From: Parvibaculaceae bacterium PLY_AMNH_Bact1
GTDB taxonomy: Bacteria; Pseudomonadota; Alphaproteobacteria; Parvibaculales; Parvibaculaceae
Assembly (NCBI GenBank): GCA_032881465.1
Contig: CP126168.1
Coordinates: forward strand, 3,411,501-3,475,500
DNA length: 64,000 nt
Reading direction: 5' to 3'
A program made the position numbers and the translations under genes. The notes beneath the pieces were generated by a model. The model was not told the origin of the DNA, did no database searches, and was given only the letters and a program-made list of their open reading frames with translations. Positions within the stretch are counted from its first letter, which is position 1, and each line of letters begins with the position of its first letter. Positions 35,678 through 44,163 of this stretch are shown here, piece by piece.

Positions 35678-35989
35678 ATCCACCTCCCCAGTTGATTGAG
35701 TGCCGGGCCATCGCCGTCAAACCTTATGGCTTGCAGGCGAACGACCACACGCGATTGTAAGCATCGCAGCAGAGGCTGACAAAGCGCATTGTCGGAGATC
35801 AATTTGAGAAAGAAACTCGCTCGGCCGGGCTTTGAAGTCTTTACCCAGCACCGCTTAGGTCACCGCTCCAACTGTCTGAGCTGGGTGCCCTAAAGGGAAG
35901 GTATTGGGGCTGCAATTACGCAACCGCCCCAACATTTTTGTGGGACTGTGGACTGATGGCGAACCACCAGCCCGGAGCTATCAGCTCGA
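35678..35989. other. Gene-free interval between DUF2189 and an exported protein
   Basis: No coding frame fits. A hairpin (TTGGGGC/GCCCCAA at about 35908-35938) is present but has no T-run next to it on either strand, so it is a weak terminator candidate. Nothing else is recognised. Confidence 0.5.
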
Positions 35990-36325
35990 CTACTCGATCG
36001 ACACAACGGTAGCTGTACCAGCGGTGCCGGTGTTTGTTGTGTAGGGGCCAGTCTGACCAACAGTTGGGTCAGCAGAAGGGCCTTCGAAAGTCGCGCAGAG
36101 TTCTGCACCATCCGGGCCTGCGCCACAGATCGTATTTGACGCTTCATCAAACGTGTATGGAGCAGCATCGCCGGTTGCCAGGTTTGTCGATGTGTTTGCT
36201 TCCGTATCAAAAGCAAACGACACGGCTTCGCCATCAGCAGGTTCAAACTTGATCGTGATCACGTTTGCAAATGCGCTTGTCGCAAAGAGAAGAGCAGCGC
36301 TAAGCGCTACAATAAATTTGGGCAT
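35990..36325 (-). CDS. Small exported protein of unknown function (111 aa)
   Basis: Signal peptide MPKFIVALSAALLFATSAFA then a Thr/Ala/Gly-rich acidic mature part of about 90 residues, with two Cys (NTICGAG, ELCATF) that may pair. I recognise no domain. A GGGAGG ribosome site precedes the ATG at 36325, which supports it as a real gene. The low Lys/Arg content and repetitive Thr/Gly tail point to a secreted or surface protein. Confidence 0.6.
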   Translation of the reverse strand: MPKFIVALSAALLFATSAFANVITIKFEPADGEAVSFAFDTEANTSTNLATGDAAPYTFDEASNTICGAGPDGAELCATFEGPSADPTVGQTGPYTTNTGTAGTATVVSIE

Positions 36326-36668
36326 TAATTTGCCTCCCAGTTCTTGTCAATTTAGTGACCGCACGCAAATGTTGCGGTCGCTACGTAGACCACTTTTATA
36401 CCGAGTTCATTCGTATAAAGACAGTCACCGCATTGCCTTACTGAGCGGATTTTTTTCCTCTCGTTCAGGCGCAGTTCATGTTGCAATGCGGGATCAACGA
36501 ACCAGCGAGCCCGCATCAGATCCAGAAGCCCCGCCAATAATTGCCGCAACGCAAAAGCGGCCAAAGCGCGAGCAGGTCAGTATCACCCTGATTCCATTGC
36601 GCTGAATGTGGCGAAACAGGCGTGAAATACCTATCTTGGGTCCAACAAACCAACGGGGAGTTCAACAG
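36326..36668. other. Gene-free interval before the GST gene
   Basis: Divergent regulatory region between the exported protein and the GST gene. An apparent frame (36153-36605) crosses the exported protein on the other strand and lacks a ribosome site, so I do not call it. The last bases contain CAACGGGGAG, the ribosome site of the next gene. Confidence 0.5.
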
Positions 36669-37439
36669 ATGATTGATGTATATTTCTGGCCAACACCAAA
36701 TGGCCGCAAGATCACCATCATGCTCGAAGAGTGTGAAATGCCCTACACCATCGTGCCGGTGGATATTGGCGGCGGAGATCAGTTCAAACCGGACTTCCTG
36801 CGCATCTGCCCAAATAACCGCATGCCTGCGATTACCGATAAAGAGCCGTTGGGTGGAGGTGAGCCCATCGCCATTTTTGAGTCAGGTGCCATCATGGAAT
36901 ATCTGGCAGAGAAGTCTGGGAAGTTCCTGCCTAAAGACCCCACAGGAAAATACGCGGTTCTGCAATGGGTCCACTGGCAGATGGCAAACCTGGGCCCGAT
37001 GATGGGCAACGCCAACCATTTCAAAAACTACGCCAAAAATATTGTCGACGACGAAGGCAAACTTGAATACGGACAGAGACGGTTCATCGGTGAAGTCGAC
37101 CGGCTGGCAGGTGTCATGGACACACAACTCTCCATCCATCCCTACCTCGCGGGAAAAGACTATTCCATTGCAGACATGATTACGTGGCCCTGGGCCATGT
37201 TCCTCAATCGTCTTGCAGCGCCGGAAGGCAGTGATGGAGGCTGGGATGCCTATCCAAACGTCAAACGATGGGTGGACGACGTTGGCTCGCGTGATGCCGT
37301 CAAACGCGGTCAAGCCGCAGGTGGGGATCTTGGCAAACAGGAACTGACAAAAGAACAGGAAGAGGCACGACGCAAACTCCTGTTCAATCAAACCAACGAA
37401 TCTGTTCGCAAAGCACGTGAGGCCGCCCTTAAAGGATAG
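36669..37439 (+). CDS. Glutathione S-transferase, YfcG-like (256 aa)
   Basis: Thioredoxin-like N-terminal domain 'MIDVYFWPTPNGRKITIMLEEC' with the Thr-Pro-Asn-Gly turn of Nu-class GSTs (YfcG, YghU), 'NNRMPAITDKEP' with the cis-Pro, then an all-helical C-terminal domain ('HWQMANLGPMMGNANHF', 'KDYSIADMITWPW'). YfcG has disulfide reductase activity with glutathione. The ATG at 36669 follows GGGGAG; upstream frame is not needed. A terminator follows. Confidence 0.93.
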   Translation: MIDVYFWPTPNGRKITIMLEECEMPYTIVPVDIGGGDQFKPDFLRICPNNRMPAITDKEPLGGGEPIAIFESGAIMEYLAEKSGKFLPKDPTGKYAVLQWVHWQMANLGPMMGNANHFKNYAKNIVDDEGKLEYGQRRFIGEVDRLAGVMDTQLSIHPYLAGKDYSIADMITWPWAMFLNRLAAPEGSDGGWDAYPNVKRWVDDVGSRDAVKRGQAAGGDLGKQELTKEQEEARRKLLFNQTNESVRKAREAALKG

Positions 37440-37462
37440 CCTCCCAAATGGCCGGCAGAGAG

Positions 37463-37496
37463 AAACGCCGTGGCCTATGCCGCGGCGTTTTTTTAG
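37463..37496 (+). terminator. Intrinsic terminator of the GST gene
   Basis: AAACGCCG … CGGCGTTT stem with six or seven further pairs possible and a run of seven T. Confidence 0.85.
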
Positions 37497-37716
37497 AGCC
37501 CGCCAAATTTCCTGCCGCAAGGCGCCGATTGAAGGGCTAGAACCACCCCATAAATACATCCGCGTACATACGGTTTTTCATGAAAAAACAATAGGTTAGA
37601 ACGACCAACATGCTCATTCTGTAAAATAGATTGTTCATTTAACCATTTTTTCAAACGACACATAGACCATAAGGCCTGCACTCAAAGCCAAGAGAACCAT
37701 GCGGGAAGGCATACTG

Positions 37717-38898
37717 ATGTCAGACCAAGAAAACGCTGCTGACGACACCGGGGCAAAAGGAAGCACGGGCACCCGCGCTCATCAGCCACAGAAGTTTCCG
37801 GGACAGACCCTATCCATTGTTTTTGATCAGCAGATCGACAGCGGATCACCAAGCATAGAACGCGCCATCGCATCTGAACTGGCGTCATGGGATTTGGTGC
37901 TACCAGTCGGACGAGACAGCTTCTTGGTCCTCTTCGACGCAGATGATGTTGATACAGCGGCGAAAAAAACAAAAATAGTGATACAGAAAATGGAGGCGGC
38001 AGACATCGGGCGGTTTGAGTCCCAGCTCGTCGACATTCGTCCGCAGGATGGCAAGCTGACGCGAACTGTCGTGGCCAAGAATACCGCTCCCGCACATGAT
38101 CAATCGGCTGGAATGGAAATTGAGTCCAGTGCGCAGAAATCCGTTGCCGTGGACGAGAGTACAGACTTCGAAATTGGCTACGCGCCCATGTGGAACATCC
38201 GCAACGAGGTGCTTATGGGGTACGCCGTTCTCCCTGTGATACGTGATACTCAGGAAGGTGACCTGTATGGCCGGAACGTGTTGGGTGCATCGGCTCATGC
38301 CGAGCAGCTCTATGCGCTTGATACTCAGATGCTCAGGACTCAAATAGACACAGCGGAAGCTCTGTTGCCAAAGAATTTTACGGCTCTATTGGTATCGCAA
38401 ATTCATTTCGACACATTGTCTTCTTCGACAAGCCGCAAAACCATTCTGGAGATTTCCAAAAAGATCCCTCCCTATATGAAGGGAAACTTGATGGCGTCGA
38501 TCGTCGACATACCCGCAAGCACCCCATCGTCAACTCTGGCACAGAGGATATCGGGCTTGTCGGAATATTTCCGGGCTGTCTCAATCACCATACCTAACTC
38601 GGACTTTCCGATAGCGCCCTGCGCTGCCATGGGGGCCACATCTGTGTCTTACCGAATTTCTCCTGACCTCTCCAACGCTGCCATAGTGGCAGAAGCCAGG
38701 AAAATCATCAGCGCTGCCAAGTCAGCAAAGCTTCTGACTGTTTTTGAGGAGGTCAGCGACCTCAATCTTGCGGTCGCGCTCAAGAAGCTTGGCGGCGTCT
38801 TCATTACAGGGACCTGCCTTGGTGGCATAGACCAGGCTCCAGGAAACATGAAGCAGCTCACGGTCAAAGATTTGCAAGGTCGCTCAGAGGCTGCTTAG
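37717..38898 (+). CDS. Degenerate EAL-like (c-di-GMP-related) domain protein (393 aa)
   Basis: Two domains can be sketched. Residues about 35-100 ('DLVLPVGRDSFLVLFDADD') have the strand-helix rhythm of a nucleotide-cyclase-like domain without a GGDEF motif. Residues about 150-390 have the EAL arrangement: 'FEIGYAPMWNIRNEVLMGY' resembles the YQPIVD…GYEAL start, but the E-x-L itself reads YAVLP; later 'LLTVFEEVSDLNLAVALKKLGGVFITGTCLGG' resembles the A-E-G-V and QG region with its catalytic residues changed. A phosphodiesterase is therefore unlikely; binding of c-di-GMP or of a protein is possible. No signal peptide. Start at 37717 behind GGGAAGG. Stop overlaps the sugar dehydrogenase gene by 4 bases. 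Confidence 0.6.
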   Translation: MSDQENAADDTGAKGSTGTRAHQPQKFPGQTLSIVFDQQIDSGSPSIERAIASELASWDLVLPVGRDSFLVLFDADDVDTAAKKTKIVIQKMEAADIGRFESQLVDIRPQDGKLTRTVVAKNTAPAHDQSAGMEIESSAQKSVAVDESTDFEIGYAPMWNIRNEVLMGYAVLPVIRDTQEGDLYGRNVLGASAHAEQLYALDTQMLRTQIDTAEALLPKNFTALLVSQIHFDTLSSSTSRKTILEISKKIPPYMKGNLMASIVDIPASTPSSTLAQRISGLSEYFRAVSITIPNSDFPIAPCAAMGATSVSYRISPDLSNAAIVAEARKIISAAKSAKLLTVFEEVSDLNLAVALKKLGGVFITGTCLGGIDQAPGNMKQLTVKDLQGRSEAA

Positions 38899-40205
38899 TC
38901 ACCGGCCCACCGGACTTGCCAGATTGTCCCGCCTTCATCATCTGCAATAAGCAAATGACCTTCCTGCGTTAGGGCCACACCCGCTGGGCGCCCCCAGACA
39001 CGGGCAGGCGTATCCCCTTCGGTCCAAAATCCGGCGACAAACGTTTCATAGGATCCAACGGGTTCGCCGTTTTCAAAATGCACTCTGACCACTTTGTATC
39101 CTGTTGGTTCAGAAGCATTCCAAGACCCGTGAAACGCCACGAATGCATCACCGTGATAGGCATCTGGAAACTGGTCGCCATCATAGAAAACAAGGTCCAG
39201 CGCGGCAGAATGCGCCGCCAAAAGAACATCTGGCTCCAGGGTTGCCGCGACTAGGTCTGGTCGAATATCACCAAATTTGGGGTCTGCTTTGGGCCCAAGA
39301 TAGGCATAAGGCCAGCCGTAAAATCCGCCCTGCGTTACCTCCGTCAGAAAATCCGGAACAAGTCCGTCACCCAGTCCGTCGCGCTCATTCACGACAGTAA
39401 AGAGGCGATCCGATCCGGGATAAAAAGCAAGGCCGATCGGATTCCTAAGCCCCGACGCGTACATTGTTTGAGCACCATTCTCCAAGTCAAACTGCTGAAT
39501 GGTCGCCCGAGGTTTCGGCTCCTCGTTCACATTGCTTTCGCTCCCCACCGATACGAAAAAGCTTTTCCCGTCAGGCGAGAATTTCAGCATGCGAGTCCAG
39601 TGCCCGCCGGCATCACCAAGCGCACCTGCCCGTGTGATGGGACGTTTCCCTTCTGCGACCTCACGTCCCTCAACGGTACCAAGCCACCAAACAGCCCGTT
39701 CATCTGCAACGTAGAGATCACCTTCATGGATAGCGATGCCGGAAGGTAGACGAAAGTCACGGGCAAAGACTGTCTTCGTGTCGACCAAGCCGTCATCGTC
39801 AAGATCAACCAGACGCGTCACCTGTCCCACATTCGCTTCAGTGAGAAATACGACACCCCCAGGAGCCACCACCATTCCTCGCGGATGTTGCAGCCCATCA
39901 GCAAAGAGTGAAACCTCAAACCCCTCAGGTACACGCAATTGAGCCCCTGCGGGGCGATCAATAATAACCGGACGATTGCCAACTGACTGCGTCGCATAAG
40001 GAGCAGGCAGGTCATCCACACGAATATGGTACTGCGTACCGATCGCCTCATCCGCACCAATCGATGCAGTAGGCCGCTCCTCTATCGCCAGAGAAGGGCA
40101 CAGGAGCAGAGCGGTTAGCCCTGCAACAACACTAAAGCTCTTAACTCCGAAAAGAATTGCTCTTCCATGTCGATCAAACTGCAATTGCATCACAGACAGA
40201 ACCAC
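38895..40205 (-). CDS. Exported PQQ-dependent sugar dehydrogenase-like protein (about 430 aa)
   Basis: Signal peptide after a basic stretch (VKSFSVVAGLTALLLCPSLA), then a six-bladed beta-propeller of the soluble aldose/sorbosone dehydrogenase group: 'PEGFEVSLFADGLQHPRGMVVAPGG', 'LPSGIAIHEGDLYVAD', 'GGHWTRMLKFSPDGKSFFVSVGS', 'MYASGLRNPIGLAFYP' and 'GFYGWPYAYLGP'. PQQ synthesis genes are not in the window, so cofactor and substrate are inferred from the family. The first ATG (40205) gives a longer N-terminus; the ATG at 40190 is equally possible. Confidence 0.88.
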   Translation of the reverse strand: MVLSVMQLQFDRHGRAILFGVKSFSVVAGLTALLLCPSLAIEERPTASIGADEAIGTQYHIRVDDLPAPYATQSVGNRPVIIDRPAGAQLRVPEGFEVSLFADGLQHPRGMVVAPGGVVFLTEANVGQVTRLVDLDDDGLVDTKTVFARDFRLPSGIAIHEGDLYVADERAVWWLGTVEGREVAEGKRPITRAGALGDAGGHWTRMLKFSPDGKSFFVSVGSESNVNEEPKPRATIQQFDLENGAQTMYASGLRNPIGLAFYPGSDRLFTVVNERDGLGDGLVPDFLTEVTQGGFYGWPYAYLGPKADPKFGDIRPDLVAATLEPDVLLAAHSAALDLVFYDGDQFPDAYHGDAFVAFHGSWNASEPTGYKVVRVHFENGEPVGSYETFVAGFWTEGDTPARVWGRPAGVALTQEGHLLIADDEGGTIWQVRWAGD

Positions 40206-40341
40206 TCCCTTTCTTCAAAAACCACGACAGGCCGTAGCTTGCACACAGATGCTAAAGCGACGCAACACCTGCCATGCCTCGACATATTCACGCAGGAAAA
40301 ACGAAGGTCGTCAGTCTCAACTTGGCTCTAAGTCGTGTGGG

Positions 40342-41151
40342 CTATTCGCCCGTAAAGTGCGGTGTACGTTTTTCCAAGAACGCCGCAATTGCTTCGGTCT
40401 GGTCTTTGGAGGTTGCAGCCAGGGCAAACTGGTCGCGATCCATATAGGTCGTAGCCTGATTGAGTGCCTTTGCAGCCATATCAATAGACTGTTTTGACAT
40501 CCGAACAGCAACGGGCGGCAGTGCACCAAAACGTGTGGCGAGATCAATAGCCTCATCCCGCGCCGAGCCGGGCTCAACCATTTTTTCGATGAGGCCCCAG
40601 TCAAGCGCATCAGGAGCCGGAAGACTTTCACCCAGGATGGTGAAGAGCTTGGCCTTGGCAGGACCCATGAGGTTGACCAATCGGGGATTGGAGTGCCAGC
40701 TCATATTCATGCCCAGAGGAATTTCTGGTAGTCGGAAGGTGGCTGACGAACTTGCGACACGAATATCACACGCAGCCACGAGGGCTGACCCACCGCCAAT
40801 GCAGAAACCTTCAACAGCGGCAATAGTGACCTGCTCAAGACGTTCCCACGCCGCACACATGTTTGGACCGGTCTTGAGTGCGTGTCGACGATGGAGCAGA
40901 CCGGTCGGGCGCTCGGCAAGCGCGGGATCTTTAAGGTCAGCACCCGCAGAAAATGACTTGGCAGTGCCGGTAAGAACAATCGCAGAGATCTCCAGATCAT
41001 CCTCAAAACTGTCTGCCACTGCTGTCAGCTCCTTCATCGCAGCGACAGAAAGCGCGTTAAGGCCATCGCCCCGATCAAATGTAACCACAGCGACACGCCC
41101 CTCACGGGCGATAGAGGTGAAATCACCAAACGGTTCTGCTTTGTCCAACAT
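40342..41151 (-). CDS. Enoyl-CoA hydratase/isomerase family protein (269 aa)
   Basis: Crotonase fold: 'AVVTFDRGDGLNALSVAAMKEL', the oxyanion-hole 'KSFSAGADLKDPAL' and 'VEGFCIGGGSALVAACDIRVAS'. The second catalytic Glu (PEIPLGMNM) is present, but the first Glu of GGGxEL is replaced by Ala (GGGSALV). The protein may thus isomerise or hydrolyse CoA esters instead of hydrating enoyl-CoA. It lies alone between the sugar dehydrogenase start and the Ycf48-like gene. Confidence 0.88.
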   Translation of the reverse strand: MLDKAEPFGDFTSIAREGRVAVVTFDRGDGLNALSVAAMKELTAVADSFEDDLEISAIVLTGTAKSFSAGADLKDPALAERPTGLLHRRHALKTGPNMCAAWERLEQVTIAAVEGFCIGGGSALVAACDIRVASSSATFRLPEIPLGMNMSWHSNPRLVNLMGPAKAKLFTILGESLPAPDALDWGLIEKMVEPGSARDEAIDLATRFGALPPVAVRMSKQSIDMAAKALNQATTYMDRDQFALAATSKDQTEAIAAFLEKRTPHFTGE

Positions 41152-41216
41152 TTTCCAACCCTTGAATTTTTCTTGTTTGAAAGTGTTTACCCGAAAGCGT
41201 TAGGCCAACGCACGAA

Positions 41217-41249
41217 AAAGGGCCCCGGAAAAGTCCGGAGCCCCTATTC
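41217..41249 (-). terminator. Intrinsic terminator of the Ycf48-like gene
   Basis: GGGGCTCCGGA, a short loop, TCCGGGGCCC, then TTTTT in minus-strand sense, 20 bases after the stop at 41271. Confidence 0.85.
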
Positions 41250-41270
41250 GAAAGACACTCAGTGCAGCAT

Positions 41271-42335
41271 TTAGCTGCTGCTGCCACCAGCAGCCAGAGC
41301 TCCTTCAGCAGTGTTTGACATGATCTTCACACCAGACTCACCGAAGATAGCGATCTGATCTCCTGAAGCGCCGATAACCGCATTATAGCCCTCACGGTCA
41401 GCACGGCTGATGGTGGTGAAGGATTTGCCCAGGTCGTCAGAGTAAGCAACGGCTCCGTTCAAACCTGCAAGCACCACAGTACCGTTCGCAAGCTCAACAC
41501 TGCCGCCAAAAGACTTGGTCACGCCAGTCTCAACCTTGGTCCAAGTGACACCGTTGTCCTCAGTCCGGAACACATTTCCGCGCATACCGTAAATGAGAAC
41601 AGATCCATCACTCATGCCCATGCCGCCCCAGAAAGATCCTTCATAGGGCGTCTGCAGGCGTTCAAAGGTCGCGCCCTCGTCACCAGATCGATAAACGGTA
41701 CCAAATTCTGCAGCGACCCAGAGTGATCCATCCTTCGCACGGAAAGAGTCGTTCAGATGAAAATCATCTTCACCACCTTCAACAATTGGGCGCTGTGCCC
41801 AGGACGCTCCGCCATCTTTCGTTTCCAGGACATATCCGAACGCACCCATCGCCAATCCATAGGACGGCGAATTGAAAATCACGTTCATCAGCGGTGTCTC
41901 GGCATCAAAATCTTCGTAGATCTGAGCCCAGTTCTCACCGCCATCCTCTGTTTTCAGAATGACTGCGTCATGACCAACCGCGTAGCCAACCTCTTTCGAG
42001 GGGAAATAGACCGACGTCAGTGTCACCTGCGTAGCCACACAAGCAGCTTGGGTCCATGTAGCACCATCATCATCTGAATAGACGACGTGCCCAAATTCAC
42101 CCACAGCCACCATACGACCATTCGCCTTGGCAACATCGAGAAGCAATTTCTTGGCAGCAAGGTCTGACGGTGTCGCCTTGCTCTCCGCAGCTTCACAGGC
42201 CGCAGCACCGCCCTCAGCTTGTGCTACCCCCACTGTCCCAACAACCATTGAAAGGCCCAACAGCGTTGCTGACGCGGACCGAAGTGCCCGCGGCCCAATT
42301 TGGCGCACGGTTGAAGTGATCTTATTTACGTTCAT
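41271..42335 (-). CDS. Exported Ycf48/BNR-like beta-propeller (354 aa)
   Basis: Signal peptide (SATLLGLSMVVGTVGVAQA) followed by repeats with the S/T-x-D-x-G-x-T/S-W signature: SDDDGATWTQ, TEDGGENWAQ, TKDGGASWAQ, SGDEGATFER, TEDNGVTWTK, SDDLGKSFTT. Six or seven such blades make a propeller of the Ycf48/sialidase type. In pseudomonads and others this family sits with DUF1329, DUF1302 and an MMPL/RND transporter; the first two follow here in the same orientation. It probably acts as a periplasmic assembly or binding factor. It has its own terminator. Confidence 0.9.
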   Translation of the reverse strand: MNVNKITSTVRQIGPRALRSASATLLGLSMVVGTVGVAQAEGGAAACEAAESKATPSDLAAKKLLLDVAKANGRMVAVGEFGHVVYSDDDGATWTQAACVATQVTLTSVYFPSKEVGYAVGHDAVILKTEDGGENWAQIYEDFDAETPLMNVIFNSPSYGLAMGAFGYVLETKDGGASWAQRPIVEGGEDDFHLNDSFRAKDGSLWVAAEFGTVYRSGDEGATFERLQTPYEGSFWGGMGMSDGSVLIYGMRGNVFRTEDNGVTWTKVETGVTKSFGGSVELANGTVVLAGLNGAVAYSDDLGKSFTTISRADREGYNAVIGASGDQIAIFGESGVKIMSNTAEGALAAGGSSS

Positions 42336-42461
42336 GACCTGTTACTCGCGTTTCCCCGCTAGAAGCCGGTTTTTCGGACTTTCGGGACTTGTGTCCCTTG
42401 TTATGTCAGACCATACCCGTTTTGATCCGGGATAGGACCCTCTATGCCCGAAAATCGGCAA

Positions 42462-42497
42462 AAAATATGGGCTGGCTCCACGAAGGAGCCAGCCCGA
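42462..42497 (-). terminator. Intrinsic terminator of DUF1329 copy A
   Basis: GGGCTGGCTCC and GGAGCCAGCCC around TTCGT, followed by ATATTTTTT in minus-strand sense. Confidence 0.85.
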
Positions 42498-42514
42498 GCA
42501 TTCTATATGCTATC

Positions 42515-43870
42515 TCAGCGAACGCCAAGCTGGCGGATTGAGGAGGGCGTATATCGGTTAACGTTGAGTTCATCGGCGAAATAGTTCACCGGGGGTTCCT
42601 CATTCTGCATCGCCAGGGCCAAATAGCGGCCAGCTTGGAGGTCGTAAACGATCTCAGCGGCGGATCCACACAGAGGCACATTGTAGCGCTGGAGCGAATG
42701 CAACTCCTGATAACGCCAGAGCTCGCCGCGACCATCATACATTTCAGATCCGGCAATCTGCCAATTGTCTTCATTCAGCATTTTGACCCGCCGAGCATAC
42801 ACATGCCGCGTATCCGGGCGGAGGCTGGCCTGAATCTGCCAGACCCGCTGCAGCTCATAGCGGACTTTGTCCTGGTTCAGATGGAGCGGGTTAATGAACT
42901 CCGCGTAGGGCGATGCTTCTGCATCGTACGCGTTGTAGGCGATAAATTTCTCCGCCTTGCCCAATACAGCCCAGTCATAACGATCTGGAGCCCCATTATA
43001 TCCGTCAAAGGAGTCCGAGGTGCTCAAACCATCCGAGTTGGTACCCGGATTGTCGTACGCAATATTGGGCGCACGGCGAACCCGTCGCGTCCCAGGACTG
43101 TACTGCCACGCTTTTCGGGGATCGAGTGCGCGATTAAGCGTTTCATGCACCAGAATCACGCTGCCAGCTGCACGCGCCGGAGCCACCGTGTTGGCAATGT
43201 AGTAGATTGAAATATTGTCCAGCTCTTCGGCAGATCCTTTGGCGGGGTCCGACCATTGTAGGATCGCTTCGTCCTGCACCGTCTGTAGCGTGTACTCCCC
43301 AGAGCGCGTTACCGCAGCGGCCGTAAACTGACGCGTCGCCTTAAATGACCTAAACCGCAATGTATGATTCCAAATGATCTCGATCGCATTGTTCGGGATC
43401 GGGAATGGAAACCCCATAATTGCCTGGCTCACACCTGTGCCGGACTCTGCCAATTCGCCAACCTCAGCATTTCGCCGAGTTGCCTGATAAACAGAGTCAG
43501 GATAGGCGCAAGACCGACGCGATTGGTACACGTTCATCTTATAGGATGGATAGGATGACAGAAGAGCCTTATAGCCATCAGATAGCTGATCTGCATATTG
43601 GCCCATGTTAGCCGGTGTAATCGTAAACTTGATCCCATCGCCGGCAAACGGGTTCTGAAGCTTGTCCCCCGGCGTGTAAGTTACATTGCTTGGCACTGTT
43701 GGCAGACCACCTGTCCAGGCGGGGATTTCTCCGCTGCCAGCTTTCTCTGCACCTACTGGTGTCAAGTCGGCCCCCAGCCTATTCACCTGGGAAGCCGGCA
43801 CACTCGCAAATGCGCTCGTCGCCAATACACTGGCGGCAACAAGCGTCACTATTCCTGTTGTCTTATTCAT
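42515..43870 (-). CDS. DUF1329 family exported protein, paralogue A (451 aa)
   Basis: Signal peptide (MNKTTGIVTLVAASVLATSAFA), then the DUF1329 pattern: 'RLGADLTPVGAEKAGSG', 'IPAWTGGLP', 'YPSYKMNVYQSRRSCAYPD', 'GFPFPIPNNAIEIIWNHTLR' and the almost invariant PGTRRVRRAPNIAYDN with 'GLSTSDSFDGYNGAPDRYDW'. DUF1329 is related to the LolA/LolB carrier fold, suggesting binding of a lipid-like molecule in the periplasm. The start at 43870 is backed by GGAGGGAACC. It and copies B and C are separated by more than 200 bases and have separate terminators, so each is probably a single-gene transcript. Confidence 0.92.
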   Translation of the reverse strand: MNKTTGIVTLVAASVLATSAFASVPASQVNRLGADLTPVGAEKAGSGEIPAWTGGLPTVPSNVTYTPGDKLQNPFAGDGIKFTITPANMGQYADQLSDGYKALLSSYPSYKMNVYQSRRSCAYPDSVYQATRRNAEVGELAESGTGVSQAIMGFPFPIPNNAIEIIWNHTLRFRSFKATRQFTAAAVTRSGEYTLQTVQDEAILQWSDPAKGSAEELDNISIYYIANTVAPARAAGSVILVHETLNRALDPRKAWQYSPGTRRVRRAPNIAYDNPGTNSDGLSTSDSFDGYNGAPDRYDWAVLGKAEKFIAYNAYDAEASPYAEFINPLHLNQDKVRYELQRVWQIQASLRPDTRHVYARRVKMLNEDNWQIAGSEMYDGRGELWRYQELHSLQRYNVPLCGSAAEIVYDLQAGRYLALAMQNEEPPVNYFADELNVNRYTPSSIRQLGVR

Positions 43871-44100
43871 GGTTCCCTCCACGAGGTTTCAGTCTCGTTA
43901 TTGCAGGTTCGCACGGAGCCATTCAGAACCAAAAGACACGTCACTCTTTCTGAAAAGCACACGCCTACCCAATGAGAAAAGGATAACCATTGGAAAGCTC
44001 ATTCGCGATTCAAAGCTCCGCATACAAACAGTTGTGTCAGTAGAAAAACGGCGGAACCCGGGGAGAAATTCGCGTCCAAATTATTAATGTTTGGTAACGT

Positions 44101-44138
44101 CAAAAAAAAGCGGCCAGTTCCAAAGGAACTGGCCGCCT
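44101..44138 (-). terminator. Intrinsic terminator of DUF1329 copy B
   Basis: Twelve-base-pair stem GCGGCCAGTTCC/GGAACTGGCCGC with a TTT loop and eight T on the minus strand. Confidence 0.92.
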
Positions 44139-44163
44139 AACGTACGAGAGTACGGTTTGGTGA

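Noticed and set aside
36153-36605. Plus-strand frame of 150 codons
   Set aside because: Runs antisense through the small exported protein and then into non-coding DNA; composition is not protein-like and no ribosome site is seen.
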